A stretch of 64,000 nucleotides of DNA, taken from positions 68,514-132,513 of the forward strand of contig JAISXH010000041.1 in the NCBI GenBank assembly GCA_031270825.1, written 5' to 3'. Source of the stretch: Bifidobacteriaceae bacterium. GTDB taxonomy: Bacteria; Actinomycetota; Actinomycetes; Actinomycetales; WQXJ01. The position numbers were made by a program, and so were the translations under genes. Of the stretch, positions 1 through 9,016 are shown one piece after another. Position 1 is the stretch's first letter; every line of letters starts with the position of its first letter. The notes under the pieces are model-generated. The model was not told where the DNA came from, did not search any database, and saw only the letters and a program-made list of their open reading frames with translations.

Positions 1-132
1 GCACCCGCCGAGACTGCGGTGCCTGGCCAGCCTTTCGCCGCACCCGCCGAGACCGCGGTGCCCGGCCAGCCTTTCGCCGCACCCGCCGAGACCGCGGTGC
101 CTGGCCAGCCTTTCGCCGCACCCGCCGTGCCG
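1..132 (+). repeat. 39-nt in-frame tandem repeat (about 3.5 copies)
   Basis: Near-identical 39-nt units begin at 19, 58 and 97, preceded by a partial copy at 1-18. Each encodes the 13-residue unit VPGQPFAAPAETA. A shorter, degenerate PGQP[FL] series continues to about 480. The repeat stays in frame and belongs to the coding sequence. The array may continue left of the window. Confidence 0.85.
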
Positions 133-1128
133 GCCGAGACCGCCGTCGGCATCTCGTTTTGGGTCGACCCCGTCACCGGCGCGCCGGTCGGGGAAACAGG
201 GACGCAGCCTGGCCAGCCTTTCGCCGGTCCCGCCGGCGGCGTCCCCTTTGCGGCCTTCCCACCCGAGGCCGGCCCCATCGCCGAAGAACCGGTCGGAGAG
301 ACGGAGGTGCGACTCGGCCAGCCTTTCGCCGCCCCGCCAGCACCTGGCCAGCCGCTCGCCGCGCCGCCCGCACCTGGCCAGCACTTGGGCGCACCCGGTC
401 AGCCGCTCGCCGCCCCGCCCGCACCCGGCCAGCCTTTGGGCGCGCCCAGTCAGCCGCTCGCCGCACCTGGCCAGCCTTTGGCCGTGGCCGGCGGCGGCGG
501 CCCCTTCGGGGCCATCCCACCCGGCGCCGGTCCCATTCCCGTCGGGACCGATGGCATCCCCGCCAATCAAGCGGCGTCGACCGTTGGGCCGCCCGCGATC
601 TGGAGGCCGGGTCCGCAGCCAGCGCCCACCGGAGCGGGAGCGGGCGGCGGCCAGACGGCATCGGACACGGCAACCCACCCTGCGACCCAGGAATTCACGG
701 CCCTCAGCGCGAGCGGGACAACCGGACCATTCCTGGTCACCGACGTCCTGAAGGAGGCGTTGGCGCAAGTGTCGCGGCCCCACCAGGTGCGCTGGGCCAT
801 CCAGACCATGGCCACGGTGCCGGAAGCCCTGGTGCCGCGCTTGGCCCATGTCGTGGCCGAGTTGGTCGACGCGGCCGCGGCCAAATCGCCGTCCTTGGCG
901 GTGCGGGTGGCCGCGCGCTCCACCGCGACGCGGCTAATCGTCACTGTGTCCGACCGCGCTCCCGCCGAACCGCCCGGGCATCTGGCCCTGGGACCGAAAC
1001 CAGGCGCAGTGTTCTCCCTGATCCGCCGCCTAAATGGTTCGCTGACCGGATCGCCGGCGGCGGCTGGCGGGGGCACCGACACCATCCTGACCGTGCCGAT
1101 CCCGACTGATGGCCGGGGGATCGGCTAA
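1..1128 (+). CDS. Conservon-type sensor-kinase-like protein with decayed ATP-binding domain (5' end outside window)
   Basis: The reading frame is open from base 1, so the true start lies to the left. The visible N-terminal 170 residues are Pro/Ala/Gly repeats (13-residue units built on PGQPFAAPAETAV, then shorter PGQPLAAPPA units). The last 140 residues resemble the C-terminal half of actinobacterial CvnA-type histidine kinases: a VLKEALAQV helix, then LAHVVAELVDAAAAKSP where kinases have LLAELLENATxFSP, then a C-terminal GGGTDTILTVPIP resembling the GG(T) and strand region. The N-box Asn is replaced by Ala, and no DxGxG motif is visible (SDRAPAEP instead), so ATP binding or phosphotransfer looks unlikely. 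I infer a pseudokinase or scaffold role. It is followed closely by a PAS protein on the same strand. The family assignment rests on motif resemblance only. Confidence 0.6.
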   Translation, partial: APAETAVPGQPFAAPAETAVPGQPFAAPAETAVPGQPFAAPAVPAETAVGISFWVDPVTGAPVGETGTQPGQPFAGPAGGVPFAAFPPEAGPIAEEPVGETEVRLGQPFAAPPAPGQPLAAPPAPGQHLGAPGQPLAAPPAPGQPLGAPSQPLAAPGQPLAVAGGGGPFGAIPPGAGPIPVGTDGIPANQAASTVGPPAIWRPGPQPAPTGAGAGGGQTASDTATHPATQEFTALSASGTTGPFLVTDVLKEALAQVSRPHQVRWAIQTMATVPEALVPRLAHVVAELVDAAAAKSPSLAVRVAARSTATRLIVTVSDRAPAEPPGHLALGPKPGAVFSLIRRLNGSLTGSPAAAGGGTDTILTVPIPTDGRGIG

Positions 1129-1131
1129 GTT
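1126..1131 (+). promoter_or_regulatory. Possible -10 element (TAAGTT) of a leaderless transcript
   Basis: TAAGTT fits the actinobacterial TANNNT -10 consensus and lies 6 nt before the GTG at 1138, the usual layout of a leaderless start. It overlaps the stop codon of the upstream gene. No Shine-Dalgarno sequence precedes 1138. This is a pattern match only. Confidence 0.3.
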
Positions 1132-1137
1132 GGGCTC

Positions 1138-2445
1138 GTGACCAGCAACGAGGACCCGGCCTTGGGCATTGTCATCTTCGTGGCCGATTCGTCGGGCGCC
1201 GTGATCGGCGTCAACAACGCACTGGCAGACGCCACCGGTCTGGGGCCCCCACAACTGTTGGGCGGCTCGGCCGGCGACCTGTTGGCCGAAGAGGTGCCCT
1301 GGGGGGTCGACTCGCTGATCACTTCCGGCCTGGACCGGAACTCGTTCACCGGCGCCTACGTCAAACTGGGCGGTCCCGCCAACCCTGATGATTGGTACTT
1401 GCTGGCCGCTGTCACAACGGCTGGGACGCGGGTCCACGTCGCGACGCCATCCTGGCAGGGACGCGCGACCGATCGCCTGACCTCGATCTACACCACGGCT
1501 GTGGCCCACGAGTCAGACGCGACGGCCCAGGGCTCTTCCCTGGACCGGGCGGCCGCCGCCGGCCGCGCAGAAATACTCTCCGGACTCAAGTCACTCGGTT
1601 TCGCCGCCTACGACGATCTCCTCCGGGCGGCTCTGCCGGCCGAGGTCGCGCCCGGCCTGACGCTCCGCGAACCACCTGACGACCCGGCCCTCGCCAGCGT
1701 CTGGGCCGCCGCTGTCGCCGCCGACCGCCAAGTCGAGCGACTCCAAATCGCCCATGCGAAACTGCTCGACGTCTCCAAACGTCTCATCGACATCGCCAAC
1801 GGGCTCCTCGAACAGGTCGAGCCGATGGCCGAAGGCGCCGCCCAGGTCATGGGCGCGGCCGGCACGTTGTCCGGTTCGGCCACCCCCCTGACCACGGCGC
1901 ACCGGATTCAGACCGCTGTGGAGCAGACCGGCATCCGGCTGCGGGCCTTGGCCTTAGGCGTGGAACGGTCTCGCGGATTGGTTTTGCATCAACGCTTGAT
2001 GCTGGCGATCGCCCGTTTGGTCGACCGCGCTCTGTTGGACACCCTGTCGCGCTCGACCCAACTCGGATCGGGAGACTTGGGACTGGTGGTGCCGCTGGTG
2101 GGCGCTTTGCACACGCTCGCCCCACCGCTGGCCATGGGCAGCGCCAGAATTGCCGCCAACCTCACTCGCCTGGCCCGTGAGGCCACCGAGGCGGCCGGCC
2201 AAGTCCGCATGCTGGACACCAGCCTGACTAGCTGGGAGCTACTGGCGCAGCGCTTCGACTTGCCGTCCTCGCTGATCCCGGACGACCTGGACGCCAAGGC
2301 CGCCGCCGCCAAGCTGGACGATCTGCGGGACTTGGCCCGCGGAGCCATGGCCCAGACCGGCGCCGGCGCCACCGGTTTCTCCGAGGCCACCACCGGCCTG
2401 GCCAGAGCCTTGCGCTACGCTCCCGGTTTCAGCTTCGCCCTGTGA
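1138..2445 (+). CDS. PAS-domain protein with long helical region
   Basis: The 435-residue protein starts with a PAS-like fold (residues about 8-100; ADSSGAVIGVNNALADATG resembles the PAS core where a sensor cofactor sits). The remainder is Ala/Leu-rich and predicted helical (about 180-400), reminiscent of Aer-type receptors. The conserved hairpin tip of methyl-accepting proteins is absent and there is no membrane segment, so it is probably a soluble sensor. The GTG start 9 nt after the previous stop is chosen because the PAS fold begins immediately. Its neighbour is a kinase-like protein with a decayed ATPase domain, and the two may form one sensory unit. Ligand and output are unknown. Confidence 0.6.
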   Translation: MTSNEDPALGIVIFVADSSGAVIGVNNALADATGLGPPQLLGGSAGDLLAEEVPWGVDSLITSGLDRNSFTGAYVKLGGPANPDDWYLLAAVTTAGTRVHVATPSWQGRATDRLTSIYTTAVAHESDATAQGSSLDRAAAAGRAEILSGLKSLGFAAYDDLLRAALPAEVAPGLTLREPPDDPALASVWAAAVAADRQVERLQIAHAKLLDVSKRLIDIANGLLEQVEPMAEGAAQVMGAAGTLSGSATPLTTAHRIQTAVEQTGIRLRALALGVERSRGLVLHQRLMLAIARLVDRALLDTLSRSTQLGSGDLGLVVPLVGALHTLAPPLAMGSARIAANLTRLAREATEAAGQVRMLDTSLTSWELLAQRFDLPSSLIPDDLDAKAAAAKLDDLRDLARGAMAQTGAGATGFSEATTGLARALRYAPGFSFAL

Positions 2446-2485
2446 CGCTGCTGCTCACTTCAGCTTCGCCCTGCGAGGCTGCCGT

Positions 2486-3571
2486 CTAGCTGTCTTCCCG
2501 GCCCAGGGCGATGAAGGCTTGGACCGGCGGGTCGCCGGTCCACATCAAGGCCGCAAGGTCTTCCTCGCGGACGGCCAGTTCGTGGGCGTCGATCCAGGTC
2601 TCCCCGTAGTCCGAATCCGTCCAGGGGTCCTCGACGAAGGCCACACCGGCCTCGAAACCGGTCACCGCCACCCAGTGCGGACAGGCCTCGCCGTGCATCT
2701 CCAATTCGTCGACCAGCAGGATCACCACTTGTCCGGCCTGGACCCGGGAAGCCACCTCGGCGACATCGAACCCGCGCACCTCGCCGGGAATCCCGGCCGC
2801 CCGCGCCTGGGCGCGATAAACCTGCTCGAAGAATTCGCCGGCGCCTCGATCCACCACCGCTAGAGGGTTGGTCCGCGCCAAGGTCGACTCGGCGCTGGCC
2901 ACCACCTCGGCCGTGGCCCCGCGCCGGACCGCCGCCAGAGCCAGCCCGTAGGGGTCGGTGGCCAGGATAGTTGTGGCCTCGCGCCAAAGCTGCAACTCCT
3001 CCGCCTGGTCCGGGGCGCCGGCCAGACCGATCCTCGCCAACCCCGTCATCAGCGCTGCCGGCCCGCAGGTGAATTCCGTGGATTGGCGATAGTAAGAGGG
3101 CGGCCGTGGTGGCAGCGCGCCTTCGAACTGGGTCTTGACGCTGACCGCCCCGCGCCGCCGGGCCTCGGCGTCAGCGAACTCGATCAGGCCGTCCCGCCAT
3201 TCGGCGCTGCCGCCGAAGGCCGTCAGCTTCTCCTGCGCGGTTCGGGGTCGGTGATACCCCAGCAAGGCAGCCTGAGGGGGGCCTTCGAGCAGATCGCTTG
3301 TCGTCGGGCCCCCCGGCGCCAATCCGTTCGCGGCCGATCCGCGCGGCGTCGGTCCCTCGATCGCCAACCCGTCCGCCGCCAACCCGTCCGCCACCAGGCC
3401 GTCCGCCACCAGGCCGTCCGCCACCAGCCCGTCCGGCGTCGCCAAGTAGAGCGTTCGGACCAGGACGCCGCCGGCCTGGGCCAAGGCCGCCGCCGTCACG
3501 GCGGGCAGGTCCAGGCCCGCGGCCAGATCCCCGGATCCGCCCAGTGGCACCGTTATCGCGCGAAACACCAT
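2486..3571 (-). CDS. Peptidase C39-like cysteine protease
   Basis: The 361-residue protein carries a papain-like/C39-like core: YYRQSTEFTCGPAALM with the nucleophile Cys169, and CPHWVAVTGFEAG with His299 followed by VEDPW, the usual Cys-His-Asp arrangement of the C39-like (DUF3335-type) family. There is no signal peptide, so it probably acts in the cytoplasm. The start codon overlaps the stop of the peptide-transporter ATPase gene by one base (TGATG), so it is the last gene of the peptide-uptake operon. I infer that it processes imported or toxic peptides. Residues 47-70 are a DGLVA pentapeptide repeat (15-nt units near 3360-3433) that does not belong to the catalytic fold. Confidence 0.75.
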   Translation of the reverse strand: MVFRAITVPLGGSGDLAAGLDLPAVTAAALAQAGGVLVRTLYLATPDGLVADGLVADGLVADGLAADGLAIEGPTPRGSAANGLAPGGPTTSDLLEGPPQAALLGYHRPRTAQEKLTAFGGSAEWRDGLIEFADAEARRRGAVSVKTQFEGALPPRPPSYYRQSTEFTCGPAALMTGLARIGLAGAPDQAEELQLWREATTILATDPYGLALAAVRRGATAEVVASAESTLARTNPLAVVDRGAGEFFEQVYRAQARAAGIPGEVRGFDVAEVASRVQAGQVVILLVDELEMHGEACPHWVAVTGFEAGVAFVEDPWTDSDYGETWIDAHELAVREEDLAALMWTGDPPVQAFIALGREDS

Positions 3572-5355
3572 CAGTTGGAACTCCCTTCGTGGCCGCCGGC
3601 GGTCATCGTCTCCACCAGCAGTCTTGTGTATGGGTGCGCCGGCGCGCGCAACACCTGCGCGGCCGCGCCTTCCTCGACGATCCGTCCGTGGTAGACCACG
3701 TAGACGCGCTCGGCCAGCCGGGCCACCGCCGCCAGATCGTGTGAGATGAACAGAATCGCCATGCCCAGTCGGTCCCGCAACTCCTCGAGCGTGTCGAGCA
3801 GCTGCGCCTGAATGGCCGCGTCCAGAGCGGAGACCGCCTCGTCGGCGATCAGCAGCCGCGGCGACGGCGCCAACGCCCGCGCGATCGCGACGCGCTGACG
3901 CTCTCCGCCGGACAATTGCCTGGGCTTGCGGTCTGCCAGCGCCGGATCGAATCCGGCCAGCCGCAGGGTTGCCTCGGCCCGCGCCGGATCATCGCCGACT
4001 GCCCGCAGCGCCTCCGCCACCGTCGCCCGCGCCGTCATGGTCGGGTTGAGCGACGCATAGGGGTTTTGGAAGACCAGTTGCGCCATCCCCGCCCGCCACC
4101 GCACCTCTTGCCCGATGCCGTCGCGATAGACCACCGTCCCCGCGTCGGCTTGTTCCAAACCCACTAGCAGCCGCGCCAGTGTGGTCTTGCCCGAACCGGA
4201 TTCGCCGACCACGCCGACGATCTCACCAGCGCCGACTCGGATCGAGGCGTCACGCAGCGCTGGCTCGCTGGCGCCGGGGTAAGTCTTGGCCAGGCCCTTG
4301 GCGCAGACCACATCGCCGAAGCTAGCTGGCCCATCGCCGCCAATGGATTGGCTGAGTTGGTCTCGCGCCTGTGGGAACTCAGTCGCTGCGAAGCGGCCGG
4401 ACGGATCGGGGGCGGTGGCGGCACCGGAGCTGTGGGGTGCGTCGCGTCCGGCGGAGGCGTCAGAGCTGTGGGGTGCCTCGCGTCCGGCGGAGGCGCCGGG
4501 GGTGGCGCTCCTGGTCGGCACGTCCCCACCGGACACCGCCGGTGGGCCGACACGGAGCTGGCGGGCGGCATCGTCCACGCCAGCGACAGCCGCCAACAAC
4601 TGGCGGGTGTGGGCGGCGCGGGGGTTGGCGACCAGCTCCTTGGTGCGGCCGAATTCGACCACCCGGCCGCGCTGGAAGACGGCCAGGTGCTCGGCGCGGC
4701 GGCGGGCCAACGCCAAGTCGTGGGTGATCAGGATGAGCGTGGTGCGGTGCTCGGCACGCAGGCGTTCAAGCAGATCGAGCACCTCGCCTTGGGTCTGGGC
4801 GTCAAGCGCCGTGGTCGGCTCGTCGGCGATCAGGACCTGGGGCCGCGGCGCCAGCGCGGCGGCGATGGCCACGCGCTGGCGCATGCCGCCGGACAGTTCG
4901 TGCGGGAACGCGCTGTACAAGTCGGCGTCGAGCCCAACGTCCTCAAGGGCGGCGCGGGCCAGCGCGCGCCGCTCACTGCGAGTGAGCCGGCCGGGCGCCG
5001 CCGCCCCGACTTGGGGCCCGCAACGGCGCAACGGATTGAGCGAGGTGAAGGGATCCTGCGGCAACCAGACCACGCGCCGGCCCCGGATCGTCCGCCAAGT
5101 CCTCTCCCCCGCCGCCAGATCGACATCTTGGCCGTCCAGGCGGTAGGCGCCGGCCACCTGCGCCCCCTGCGGCAAGAGCCCCGCCAGGGCCTTGGCCGTC
5201 ATCGACTTGCCCGAACCGGATTCCCCGACAACCGCCAAACTCGTGCGCGCCGGCGCCTCCAGGTCCACGCCGCGCAGAATTTCCTGACCGCCCAGCGTCA
5301 CACGCAGACCCCGCAGCCTGATCGCAGCTGGGGGCGCCGCCGGCGATTCGCTCAT
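3571..5355 (-). CDS. Oligopeptide/dipeptide ABC transporter ATPase, DppD-DppF fusion
   Basis: The 594-residue protein contains two complete nucleotide-binding domains. Domain 1 has Walker A GESGSGKS (44-51), signature LSGGMRQRVAIA and Walker B VLIADEPTTALD. Domain 2 has Walker A GESGSGKT (about 382-390), signature LSGGERQRVAIA and LLIADEAVSALD. This is the fused form of the DppD and DppF subunits that drive import through the two adjacent permeases. The linker holds a degenerate HSSDASAGRDAP-type repeat. A longer open frame extends upstream, but the ATG at 5355 forms an ATGA overlap with the preceding permease gene and the homologous sequence begins there. Confidence 0.9.
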   Translation of the reverse strand: MSESPAAPPAAIRLRGLRVTLGGQEILRGVDLEAPARTSLAVVGESGSGKSMTAKALAGLLPQGAQVAGAYRLDGQDVDLAAGERTWRTIRGRRVVWLPQDPFTSLNPLRRCGPQVGAAAPGRLTRSERRALARAALEDVGLDADLYSAFPHELSGGMRQRVAIAAALAPRPQVLIADEPTTALDAQTQGEVLDLLERLRAEHRTTLILITHDLALARRRAEHLAVFQRGRVVEFGRTKELVANPRAAHTRQLLAAVAGVDDAARQLRVGPPAVSGGDVPTRSATPGASAGREAPHSSDASAGRDAPHSSGAATAPDPSGRFAATEFPQARDQLSQSIGGDGPASFGDVVCAKGLAKTYPGASEPALRDASIRVGAGEIVGVVGESGSGKTTLARLLVGLEQADAGTVVYRDGIGQEVRWRAGMAQLVFQNPYASLNPTMTARATVAEALRAVGDDPARAEATLRLAGFDPALADRKPRQLSGGERQRVAIARALAPSPRLLIADEAVSALDAAIQAQLLDTLEELRDRLGMAILFISHDLAAVARLAERVYVVYHGRIVEEGAAAQVLRAPAHPYTRLLVETMTAGGHEGSSN

Positions 5356-6377
5356 TCCTCGGCCACCCCGCTGAGTTCGGCGATCCAATCCCCCACCAGG
5401 TTCAACGCCACCGCCGTGAGGATGATCGCCAAACCCGGAGCGATGGCCGCAGCCGGATTCGAGAACAGCAACGTGCGCGCGTCCGAGAGTTGACGGCCCC
5501 AGTCCGCCGCCTGCGGCGAGACGCCCAGTCCCAAGAAGGACAGCGAGGACAGCGAGACCAGCGCGTAGCCCATGTTCAGGAACAGGTTCGCCCCCACTAA
5601 GGCGCGGATAACCGGGAACAGGTGGCGTGCCAAAATGCGGCTGGGGCGCAATTCCAGCAGCCGCGCGGCCTCCAAGAACGGATCGTTGATACGCGCCAGC
5701 GCGGCCGCCCGCACCAGACGGATGTCGTAGGGCGCGTACAGCACCACGAACACCGCCACGGAGATCCAATAGCCGCCGCCGATCACGCCCGCCACCACTA
5801 TCGCCAGCAGCAGCGATGGCAGCGCCAACAGCACGTCCACCACTCGTGAGATCAGCCAGTCAACCCAACGCCGCCGATAGGCGGCCAAGAGCCCCGCCGC
5901 CAGGCCGATCAGCATTGATCCCAGAGCGATCACCACCGGCCCGGCCAGCGCTGTGCGCGCCCCCGCCAGGGTCAGCAACCAGACATCGCGGCCGAGCGCG
6001 TCCGTGCCCAGGATGTGGCCAGGGCTACCGGGGGGCAGCACTCCGGTCATGATGTCCTGGCTCAAGGCGGCCGTCTGCAACGGCTTGACCAGCGACAAAG
6101 CCACAACCACGGCCAGTATCGCCAGCGACACGCCAGCCGTGACGCCTCCCGACCGGCGCGACCGCCCCGACCCGATCTGACCGCGACGCCTCCGGCGCGA
6201 CCCGTCCTGCCGCAGCCCGGTCCGGCTGCCACGCTCCTGGCGCGATCCGTCCCGGCTGCGACTGCTCCCGCGCGGCCCGACCTGACCGCCACGTTTCTGC
6301 CGCGATCCGACCCCACCGCGAGGCTCCCGGTCCGAACCGGTCCGCCGTGGGCGGGCTGGTGGCGCTGGCGCGGTCAT
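5352..6377 (-). CDS. Peptide ABC transporter permease (DppC type)
   Basis: The protein has 341 residues. The C-terminal 260 residues are a typical DppC/OppC permease: LGTDALGRDVW near the start, an EAARLLELRPSRILARHLFP coupling (EAA) loop, and about six membrane segments. The first 75 residues are an unusual cytoplasmic extension very rich in Arg, Gly and Ser (SRRRRRGQIGSGRSRRSGG). The ATG at 6377 forms an ATGA overlap with the upstream permease gene, so I prefer it to the longer frame. It pairs with the DppB-type permease to form the import channel. Confidence 0.88.
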   Translation of the reverse strand: MTAPAPPARPRRTGSDREPRGGVGSRQKRGGQVGPRGSSRSRDGSRQERGSRTGLRQDGSRRRRRGQIGSGRSRRSGGVTAGVSLAILAVVVALSLVKPLQTAALSQDIMTGVLPPGSPGHILGTDALGRDVWLLTLAGARTALAGPVVIALGSMLIGLAAGLLAAYRRRWVDWLISRVVDVLLALPSLLLAIVVAGVIGGGYWISVAVFVVLYAPYDIRLVRAAALARINDPFLEAARLLELRPSRILARHLFPVIRALVGANLFLNMGYALVSLSSLSFLGLGVSPQAADWGRQLSDARTLLFSNPAAAIAPGLAIILTAVALNLVGDWIAELSGVAEE

Positions 6378-7345
6378 GCCGCCACCTCGAAGCGCGCCGA
6401 CCGCCGCACCCGCAGGCGCGGGTCGATCACGCCAGCCAGGGTGTCCACCAGCGCCGAAGTCACGCAAATGATGGCCCCCAACCCCAAAGTGATGGCTTGG
6501 ACCACCGGCACGTCCTTGAACGTCACCGATTCCTGCAGCAAGGTGCCGACCCCGCCGAGCGAAAACGTCGCCTCGACCAAGACGGTGCCGGAGACCAGTG
6601 AGGCCAGCAGCAGGCCGGTGGTGGTGGCGATGGGCAGAGCAGCGTTTTGCAGTTGGGCGCCGGTGACAGCCAACCGACCGAGCCCGCGCGCCCGGGCGAA
6701 GGCGGTGTAATCGGCGTTGATCTCACGCAGCAGGGCCGCGCGGGAGACCTTGACGATCGAGGCCAGCAGCCCCAAGGCCAGGGTGCCGGCGGGCAAGACC
6801 AGATGCCAAAGGCGATCGGCCACACCACCCGAACCGAGCCCGTAGACCGGGAACCACCCGGCCAGCACCGCTAACAAGTACAAGGCCAGCAGACCGACGG
6901 CAAAGCTGGGGGCGCTCAATCCCGCCACCGCCAGACCGGTGATAGTCCGGTCCAAAGCGGTGCCCTGGCGTTTGGCGGCCACGACGCCCAAAGGCAGGCC
7001 GACCACGACCGCCATCGCCAAAGCCAGGACCGACAACTCGGTGGTCACCGCCGCCCGGTCCGCGATCATCTGGCCCACCGGCAGACCGGTGCGGACCGAC
7101 TCGCCCAGGTCACCATGGAGTAGGTCCCCGATCCAGCGGCCGTATTGCTGCCAAATCGGCTCGTCGAGATGGTAGGCCTGGCGGATCGAGGCGAGCAGTT
7201 CTGGCGTCGCTTTGCGGGCCCCGACCAGGGAGCGCGCCGGGTCCCCTCCCGCCAAGTAGACCAGGCCGAAGGTGACCAGCGACAGCGTGAACAAGACCGC
7301 GATCAGTTCCGCCAGCCGCCGGCCGGCGTAGCGCAACCCGCTCAC
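6374..7345 (-). CDS. Peptide ABC transporter permease (DppB type)
   Basis: The 323-residue membrane protein is of normal length for DppB/OppB. It has an N-terminal membrane segment (RLAELIAVLFTLSLVTFGLVYL), the GDLGESVRTGLPV region, and an internal coupling loop (YTAFARARGLG). The GTG start at 7345 is preceded by GAGGAG with about 5 nt spacing. It lies 60 nt downstream of the binding-lipoprotein gene and overlaps the DppC-type gene. Confidence 0.9.
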   Translation of the reverse strand: MSGLRYAGRRLAELIAVLFTLSLVTFGLVYLAGGDPARSLVGARKATPELLASIRQAYHLDEPIWQQYGRWIGDLLHGDLGESVRTGLPVGQMIADRAAVTTELSVLALAMAVVVGLPLGVVAAKRQGTALDRTITGLAVAGLSAPSFAVGLLALYLLAVLAGWFPVYGLGSGGVADRLWHLVLPAGTLALGLLASIVKVSRAALLREINADYTAFARARGLGRLAVTGAQLQNAALPIATTTGLLLASLVSGTVLVEATFSLGGVGTLLQESVTFKDVPVVQAITLGLGAIICVTSALVDTLAGVIDPRLRVRRSARFEVAA

Positions 7346-7405
7346 CGGGCTCCTCGCTGTTCTGACGGCGCCATTCGGACAACGCCGACCTGCGTGCTGG
7401 ACCCC

Positions 7406-9016
7406 CTAGCTGACCGCAAACGCTTGTGCCCAGTTCGTGGCCAGCGTGTAGGGGCCGAAATCCTTGGCGGTGACACCCGGTCGGGTGGCGATGGCGGACT
7501 CGCCCCAGTAGACCGGCGCGTAGACCACCTGCTCTAGTGCGGCAGACGTGGTCTGGACCACCGCGGCCAACTGCGCGGCGGCATCGTCCAGCGAACCCAA
7601 GCCGGCGGTCACTGTCGCGACCTCGGGATCAGTCCAGTTGGCGGGGTTGGCGCCGGGGCCGTCCGCGGCCAGCAGCCAACTGCTGATCTCGTTGGGGATG
7701 GGAGTGGTCGGGTGGTAGATCATCCAAGCGACGCCCTGCTCACCATCGCCGACCTCGTTCAACCACTGCTCCAGCGGAATCTCCTTGACCTCCAGCTCGA
7801 TCCCGATCTCGGCCAAGGATTCGGCAATGGCCAGCGAGGCGCGGCCAACCGCCGGGTAGCCCGTGGGATAGGTCAAGGTGGTGGAAAAACCATTCGGCTG
7901 GGTGGACTGGGCCAGTTCGGCCCCGGCCTTGGTCAAATCGAATTCCAGGGTTGGCAGCGCTGTCACCGCCGCCTCGGCCGCCGCCGAGCCACCCCAGGGC
8001 GCCAATTGCACCGGGCTGTCGATGCCGGTCGCCACCTGTCCGTGGCCCGCCAGAATCCCCTGGACGATTCCCTCCTTGTCGATGGCGTGGGCGATCGCCC
8101 GGCGAACATGCAGGTCCTCGAACGGGGCCACGCCCTGGTCAAAGGTCAAACCTTGGTAAGAACGGTCCGAGACATAGGTGACGGTGGCATCGGCGGCTCC
8201 AGTCCACTGGTCGGCCTGGTCGATCGGGACCGTCAGAGCCGCATCGACCTCTCCCTCCTGGAAGGCCAGCAGGCGCGTGGCGTCATCGGTGATGAAGTCG
8301 ACCCGGACCTTGTCGGGGCCGTCGTTCGGGCCCCAATAGTCCTTGAACTTCTCGAATGAGACATGGCTGGCGGGGTCGAATTCCGTGACTCGGTATGGTC
8401 CGGTTCCAACCAGCAGATCAGTCGGCGAACCGAAATCCTGGGCTTGCTCCCAGAAAGCCTTCGGCACCACCAGCAGCGCGCCGGCCGCAGAAACCTGGGC
8501 GGCGAAGTCGGAATGCGGGCCATCCAGGACAATTGTGATTTCGTCGGCGGCGGTCGCCTCCTGGGAGACCACCACGCCCTCGGGCCAGTAGGTCGACAGG
8601 CCCGGCGCGATGGTCGGGTCGCGAGCGATCTCAAGTGAGAACAACACGTCCTCGGCGGTGACGGCGGCGCCGTCATGGAACTTGACGTCCGGACGTAGTT
8701 TGAACACCCAGGTGATCTGATCTTCGGTCTGCCAGCTCTCGGCCAAGGCGCCCTCCAATTGGCCGTCGCTGTTCAAGGCCAACAGCCCCTCCTGGGCCAG
8801 GGCCGCCAGATGGTAGTTGGCGATCCCGGCCTCCTGGAACACCGACAAGGTGCCAATCGCCGATCCCAACGCCACCCGCAATTCGGCCTGGCCGCCTTGG
8901 CCTTTGGCGCCTCCCTGGTCCTTGTCGCCGCTGGCGTCCCTGCCGGAAGAACATCCTGCCAGCGCCGCCAACGCGGTCGTCAAGACTGCTGCCAGTGCGA
9001 TCAATTTGCGTTTCAT
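7406..9016 (-). CDS. Peptide-binding lipoprotein, SBP family 5
   Basis: The 536-residue protein has a lipoprotein signal peptide (MKRKLIALAAVLTTALAALAGC, lipidated Cys22 in the LAGC lipobox) and a family 5 extracellular solute-binding domain (LAESWQ..WVFKLRPDVKFHDGAAVTAEDVLFSLE, then ..VRRAIAHAIDKEGIV). It captures peptides or related cationic ligands and delivers them to the DppB/C permeases. A strong AAAGGA ribosome site lies 7 nt before the ATG. It is the first gene of the operon SBP - DppB - DppC - fused ATPase - C39-like peptidase. The substrate cannot be read from the sequence. Confidence 0.9.
   Translation of the reverse strand: MKRKLIALAAVLTTALAALAGCSSGRDASGDKDQGGAKGQGGQAELRVALGSAIGTLSVFQEAGIANYHLAALAQEGLLALNSDGQLEGALAESWQTEDQITWVFKLRPDVKFHDGAAVTAEDVLFSLEIARDPTIAPGLSTYWPEGVVVSQEATAADEITIVLDGPHSDFAAQVSAAGALLVVPKAFWEQAQDFGSPTDLLVGTGPYRVTEFDPASHVSFEKFKDYWGPNDGPDKVRVDFITDDATRLLAFQEGEVDAALTVPIDQADQWTGAADATVTYVSDRSYQGLTFDQGVAPFEDLHVRRAIAHAIDKEGIVQGILAGHGQVATGIDSPVQLAPWGGSAAAEAAVTALPTLEFDLTKAGAELAQSTQPNGFSTTLTYPTGYPAVGRASLAIAESLAEIGIELEVKEIPLEQWLNEVGDGEQGVAWMIYHPTTPIPNEISSWLLAADGPGANPANWTDPEVATVTAGLGSLDDAAAQLAAVVQTTSAALEQVVYAPVYWGESAIATRPGVTAKDFGPYTLATNWAQAFAVS

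Noticed and set aside
1-480. CRISPR array from regularly spaced GGCCAGCC repeats
   Set aside because: The repeat is in frame, encodes a peptide unit, and the spacers are not unique.
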